Source: Lamellibrachia columna (Eukaryota; Annelida; Polychaeta; Sabellida; Siboglinidae). From it: a stretch of DNA of 64,000 bases. The notes under the pieces were generated by a model that did not search any database, had not been told where the DNA came from, and saw nothing but the letters and a program-made list of their open reading frames with translations. A program made the translations under genes and the position numbers. Shown here piece by piece: positions 58,538 through 64,000 of the stretch. Each line of letters begins with the position of its first letter. Position 1 is the stretch's first letter. The DNA lies in contig OY759267.1 in NCBI GenBank assembly GCA_963662155.1, positions 14,367,489 through 14,431,488 on the forward strand. Reading direction: 5' to 3'.

Positions 58538-60480
58538 ACCCGGTTGCTAGGATGTTCGTGATACTGCGGTGTAGGTCCTAGAAATGCATATGATTGTCAG
58601 AAGTTCGTGCTGGTACAGTGCGAATGTCCAAGCGGTTGAGAAGCTTCGGCGCTTGAACTTAAAATTCCTGCAGCAAGAATGACCTCACTAACAATCAAAT
58701 AAAAGTGGAGTTTTTCGAAGTGTAGACACTGATGCGTTGTTCTGTTTTCGTCAGAAATGCATCGTGTGTGTGCACATACTTTCACAGAAACTGTTCAGTT
58801 GTTTAACTGGAGTTCTAAACCGATTTATCGCGAATTCCGTGAACCGTGAATACAGTTTCACACAAACACTGGCTGTACACGAGCTTCCCCAGCTTCGAAT
58901 TCCAGCAACTGGTTCGCTGTGTCTGTAGCCAACAAGTCACCCACTCGTCACTGGTAGAACGACTGCGTCAGCTTCCCGCAATGAAACCCCTGCGTCGCCT
59001 CTCTCCCAGCGTTCGCGCGACACTGCCACTAGCGACACCCATGCAGTCCTCCGTGGCTTCCATCCCTCCCCGCGGCAGCCCTCCCCCCGCGCCGGCACCA
59101 CCAAGCCGTCGTCGTAAAGGTGTCGACACGAGGCGGCGACACAAAACAAATCTGTCACCGTCAGGGTGACGGAGAGGTTGACCAACAGGCTCTCATACTG
59201 TCATTACCGACCGGCGTAGTCGGCACGTGGGAGGGCCGCCAAGATGCAATCCGGCGATCGGCGAGACGCGATAATATCATTACGCTGTCAATTACGGCCT
59301 TTATTTGTTTAGCGCGTCGCCCAATCAGCGAGGTCGCGTGGCCGGGGCGCATGCGCATTGGCGCGTCTGAGCAATAGACGCCAAGGAACAAACAGCGCGA
59401 TTCGATTGATCGTCGTCTGTGATTAGGAACTAAGAGAACGCGACTTAATTAGATATTTTGGCTGAAAACGGTAAATAACGAAGAGCGGTAGCAAGTCAGT
59501 AATCGTTGGCGTGGCACTTGGCAAGTCGTTTCATTATAGTCTCTGTATCGCTGAAACTAAACTGACAGAATTTGCGCTTGATGCATCGATAACCCGGTGT
59601 GCGCTATATCCATGCGTGACTGAAGGCATCGTGGGAGGCTGAACTGTTGAACTGCACGGGTTTCCGTTAAATATAGTTCAATACTGTCAAGCTTTTGAAG
59701 TGCAAACTGCTGGGATGTAGTGGTCTGTGAAATATTCACACAAAATCGATAATGCTTAATGTCGCCGTTCATTTCGTTGTTCGTTCGACACTAATCGTCC
59801 GTGTCATTGTCGTTATCGTCGTCGTTATCGTCGTCACCAGCCGTTCTAGTGCTAGTGCAACCAGTCTGCGTCTCGGGCCCAGCTAAGCAATTTGTAGGCC
59901 AAAGTCCAATGTTCCCGTAAGCTGTCCTTCTGTTTGCATTGGAGATACGCACCTTCAGCTTTGTTTCTGCTACGTTTCTTTCCACAGTCCACATTATTTA
60001 CTTCTTTTCGAAATAATTAGTCACTTAGACGTGTGACTATCACAGAGGCATGAGCTGTAATGGAAGAAGAAACATAAAACATCCCGTATCACTCCGCCTG
60101 TCGCCAACAAGTGTTTCAACTGCTTGATCTGTTACCGTCTATGGCTTAAGTTGACGTCCCTGATACACGGCCCGCCTCGTGTTATCCTCATTACGTCCGT
60201 CCCATATGGCTTGTTGAACCTAAACATTCCGTCCATTGTCATATCGGCAACAATATGGACTTTTCAAACCCCGGGTTCTGCCTAATAAATCTCTCTACGA
60301 TGGCCAACAGGTGGCGCGGGCTGCGGAACACTCGACACTGTCTTCTACTACTAATTGAAATGCCTCACTCAGACTGCGATTTAATAGGTACTCTAATGAT
60401 GTATAGATAGCAGCCCACTCACAGTAGCGCACAACAACCCATCTGCCATTCATCGAGTCATCAAGGTCGAATCCTCTTTC
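58538..60480. other. Scratch upstream region, no further gene recognised
   Basis: The stretch 58960-59400 is CpG-rich. It contains GCGCATGCGC at 59347-59356 (perfect NRF-1-type palindrome) followed by an inverted CCAAT box (ATTGG), so the scratch promoter or 5' UTR exon may lie here, on the minus strand. A short GTCGTTATC repeat is at 59800-59835. Overlapping frames on both strands show no domain. Confidence 0.4.
59347..59356. promoter_or_regulatory. NRF-1-like palindrome in CpG-rich DNA
   Basis: GCGCATGCGC matches the NRF-1 core exactly and sits in a CpG-dense segment about 800 bp upstream of the scratch start codon. NRF-1 sites mark many animal CpG-island promoters. Assignment to scratch is inference. 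Confidence 0.35.
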
Positions 60481-60784
60481 AACTCCTTCCACTAGTTATC
60501 TTTCAACTCGATCCACTAGTAATCTTTCAACTCCATCCACTAGTTATCTTTCAACTCCATCCACTAGTTATCTTTCAACTCCATCCACTAGTTATCTTTC
60601 AACTCCGTCCACTAGTTATCTTTCAACTCCATCCACTAGTTATCTTTCAACTCCATCAACTAGTTATCTTTCAACTCCATCCACTAGTTATCTTTCAACT
60701 CCGTCCACCAGTTATCTTTCAACTCCATCCACTAGTTATCTTTCAACTCCATCCACTAGTTATCTTTCAACTCCATCCACTAGC
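60481..60784. repeat. 24-bp minisatellite, about 12.6 copies
   Basis: Unit AACTCCATCCACTAGTTATC followed by TTTC; few substitutions (CATCAACT, CGTCCACC). Most copies contain ACTAGT. Confidence 0.95.
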
Positions 60785-60995
60785 CAACTTGATATTGAAC
60801 AAGTTTCTTTGTCAATCACCATGTCCGATTACAACCTTGCACCCTAGACCTATAATATGTATCACATAAATTATCCTGTCCCGCCTTTGGTCAAGTATAC
60901 CAGTTTTCTCGTGTACACCCTTTTCCGCATCTCTGGTAATATAATAATCTGGTAATATAAAACACGGCATTTCTTATATCCCAAGCCAACCGCAG
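60785..60995. other. Spacer between two minisatellites
   Basis: Unique sequence with no recognised feature. Confidence 0.5.
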
Positions 60996-63900
60996 CACGT
61001 GTAACTTGCCGTAGGTTTAGTGCCATTAGTACCTCACCAACACGTGTAAATTGCTGTAGGTCTAGTGCCACTAGTACCTCATCAACACGTGTAACTTGCC
61101 GTAGGTTTAGTGCCATTAGTACCCCATCAACACGTGTAACTTGCCGTAGGCTTACTGGCATTAGTACCTCATCAACACGTGTAACTTGCCGTAGGTTTAC
61201 TGGCATTAGTACCTCATCAACACGTGTAACTTGCCGTATGTTTACTGGCATTAGTACCTCATCACAACACGTGTAACTTGCCTTAGGTTTACTGGCATTA
61301 GTACCCCATCAACACGTGTAACTTGCCGAAGGTTTACTGGCATTAGTACCTCATCAACACGTGTAACTTGCCGTAGGTTTACTGGCATTAGTACCTCATC
61401 AACACGTGTAACTTGCCGTAGGTTTACTGGCATTAGTACCTCATCACAACACGTGTAACTTGCCTTAGGTTTACTGGCATTAGTACCTCATCAACACGTG
61501 TAACTTGCCGTAGGTTTACTGGCATTAGTACCTCATCATAACACGTGTGACTTGCCGTAGTTTTACTGGCATTAGTACCTCATCACAACACGTGTAAGTT
61601 GCCGTAGGTTTACTGGCATTAGTACCTCATCACAACACGTGTAACTTGCCGTAGGTTTACTGGCATTAGTACCTCATCATAACACGTGTGATTTGCAGTA
61701 GATTTACTGGCATTAGTACCTCATCATAACACGTGTGACTTGCCGTAGGTTTACTGGCATTAGTACCCCATCATAACACGTGTAACTTGCCGTATGTTTA
61801 CTGGCATTAGTACCTCATCAACACGTGTAACTTGCCTTAGGTTCACTGGCATTAGTACCTCATCATAACACGTGTAACTTGCCGTAGGTTTACTGCCATT
61901 AGTACCTCATCAACACGTGTAACTTGCCGTAAGTTCACTGGCATTAGTACATCATCAACACGTGTGACTTGCCGTAGGTTCACTGGCATTAGTACCTCAT
62001 CACAACACGTGTAACTTGCCTTAGGTTTACTGGCATTAGTACCTCATCATAACACGTGTAACTTGCCGTAGGTTTACTGGCATTAGTACCTCATCACAAC
62101 AGGTGTAACTTGCCGTAGGTTTACTGGCATTAGTACCTCATCACAACAGGTGTAACTTGCCGTAGGTTTACTGGCTTTAGTACATCATCACAACACGTGT
62201 AACTTGCCTTAGGTTTACTGGCATTAGTACCTCATCATAACACGTGTAACTTGTCGTAGGTTTACTGGCATTAGTACCTCATCACAACACGTGTAACTTG
62301 CCGTTGGTTTACTGGCATTAGTACCTCATCATAACACGTGTGACTTGCCGTAGGTTTACTGGCATTAGTACCTCATCACAACACGTGTGAATTGCCGTAG
62401 ATTTACTGGCATTAGTACCTCATCAACACGTGTAACTTGCCGTAGGTTTACTGGCATTAGTACCTCATCAACACGTGTGACTTGCCGTAGGTTTACTGGC
62501 ATTAGTACCTCATTAACACGTGTCACTTGTCGTAGGTTCACTGGCATTAGTACCTCATCATAACACGTGTAACTTGCCGTAGGTCTACTGGCGTTAGTAC
62601 CTCATCAACACGTGTAACTTGCCGTAGGTTTACTGGCATTAGTACCTCATCACAACATGTGTAGCTTGCCTTAGGTTTACTGGCATTAGTACCTCATCAA
62701 CACGTGTAACTTGCCGTAGGTTTACTGGCATTAGTACCTCATCATAGCACGTGTGACTTGCCGTAGGTTTACTGGCATTAGTACCTCATCACAACACGTG
62801 TAACTTGCCGTAGGTTTACTGGCATTAGTACCTCATCATAACACGTGTGACTTGCCGTATGTTTACTGGCATTAGTACCTCATCAACACGTGTAACTTGC
62901 CGTAGGTTTACTGGCATTAGTACCCCATCAACAAGTGTAACTTGCCGTAGGTTTACTGGCATTAGTACCTCATCAACACGTGTAACTTGCCGTATGTTTA
63001 CTGGCATTAGTACCTCATCACAACACGTGTAACTTGCCTTAGGTTTACTGGCATTAGTACCCCATCAACACGTGTAACTTGCCGAAGGTTTACTGGCATT
63101 AGTACCTCATCAACACGTGTAACTTGCCGTAGGTTTACTGGCATTAGTACCTCATCAACACGTGTAACTTGCCGTAGGTTTACTGGCATTAGTACCTCAT
63201 CACAACACGTGTAACTTGCCTTAGGTTTACTGGCATTAGTACCTCATCAACACGTGTAACTTGCCGTAGGTTTACTGGCATTAGTACCTCATCATAACAC
63301 GTGTGACTTGCCGTAGTTTTACTGGCATTAGTACCTCATCACAACACGTGTAAGTTGCCGTAGGTTTACTGGCATTAGTACCTCATCACAACACGTGTAA
63401 CTTGCCGTAGGTTTACTGGCATTAGTACCTCATCATAATACGTGTGATTTGCCGTAGATTTACTGGCATTAGTACCTCATCATAACACGTGTGACTTGCC
63501 GTAGGTTTACTGGCATTAGTACCCCATCATAACACGTGTAACTTGCCGTATGTTTACTGGCATTAGTACCTCATCAACACGGGTAACTTGCCTTAGGTTC
63601 ACTGGCATTAGTACCTCATCATAACACGTGTAACTTGCCGTAGGTTTACTGCCATTAGTACCTCATCAACACGTGTAACTTGCCGTAAGTTCACTGGCAT
63701 TAGTACCTCATCAACACGTGTGACTTGCCGTAGGTTCACTGGCATTAGTACCTCATCACAACACGTGTAACTTGCCTTAGGTTTACTGGCATTAGTACCT
63801 CATCACAACAGGTGTAACTTGCCGTAGGTTTACTGGCATTAGTACCTCATCACAACAGGTGTAACTTGCCGTAGGTTTACTGGCTTTAGTACATCATCAC

Positions 63901-64000
63901 AACACGTGTAACTTGCCTTAGGTTTACTGGCATTAGTACCTCATCATAACACGTGTAACTTGTCGTAGGTTTACTGGCATTAGTACCTCATCACAACACG
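60996..64000. repeat. 45/47-bp minisatellite with higher-order structure, runs off the window
   Basis: About 65 units of CACGTGTAACTTGCCGTAGG followed by TTTACTGGCATTAGTACCTC and ATCAA or ATCACAA/ATCATAA, giving 45- or 47-bp units. Most copies keep ACACGTGT. Variant units recur in the same order 1756 bp apart (61237 and 62993; 61794 and 63550); after loss of one 47-bp unit in the second block the offset becomes 1709 bp (62172 and 63881). Minus-strand frames with a MPVNLRQVTRVDEVL period of 15 residues are artefacts. Confidence 0.95.

Noticed and set aside
60996..64000. CRISPR-like array
   Set aside because: Units are contiguous tandem copies with no unique spacers, in a eukaryotic genome. 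The same applies to the 2323-4026 and 42885-43236 arrays.

Overview
This is a eukaryotic nuclear window. Genes have spliced exons with GT-AG introns, intergenic DNA is dominated by non-LTR retrotransposon fragments and tandem repeats, and nothing resembles a bacterial operon. The recognisable genes (three cathepsin Z/X paralogs and a Scratch-type zinc-finger gene) and the animal-type LINE clades point to a bilaterian invertebrate, such as a cephalochordate, mollusc or annelid-like animal. The sequence alone does not let me choose the phylum.

Layout. Positions 1-18300 are gene-poor. They hold six tandem arrays or microsatellites (25-bp at 1-305, AT at 1341-1616, 32-bp at 2323-4026, 15-bp at 7950-8274, GGGC/GTGC at 9798-10173, 41-bp at 12289-13853), a decayed CR1/L2/Rex1-type LINE (5281-7690), an RTE-like LINE (14756-16262) and two antisense CR1 pieces. 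One CR1 piece is interrupted by a hAT-like MITE. Positions 18470-48865 form a cathepsin Z cluster: CTSZ copy 1 (+, 18470-23265), copy 2 (+, 28688-34298) and copy 3 (-, 44458-48865). Each has seven coding exons with identical intron phases, and I could assemble an uninterrupted reading frame for each (298, 291 and 307 residues). Between copies 2 and 3 lies a DDE-transposase-like relic (35735-40720). Its coding region is split by about 98 copies of a 41-bp minisatellite that is open in all six frames.

Positions 48866-55252 are mostly empty: one MITE, one probable terminal exon with a SANT/Myb-like domain, and microsatellites. A complete four-exon scratch gene (SNAG motif plus five zinc fingers) lies on the minus strand at 55253-58537. 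The last 3 kb (60996 to the window end) is a 45/47-bp minisatellite with a superimposed higher-order repeat of about 1.75 kb; it runs off the window.

Working together: the three CTSZ genes would encode secreted or lysosomal cysteine carboxypeptidases. Copies 1 and 2 are a tandem pair that also share two CATGTG boxes 15 bp apart upstream of the start codon, suggesting common lysosomal-type (MiT/TFE bHLH-Zip) control. Scratch is an unrelated neural transcriptional repressor. The most unusual features are the six-frame-open 41-bp array inside the transposase relic, small tandem duplications that copied the end of CTSZ2 and the active-site exon of CTSZ3, and the nested transposons.
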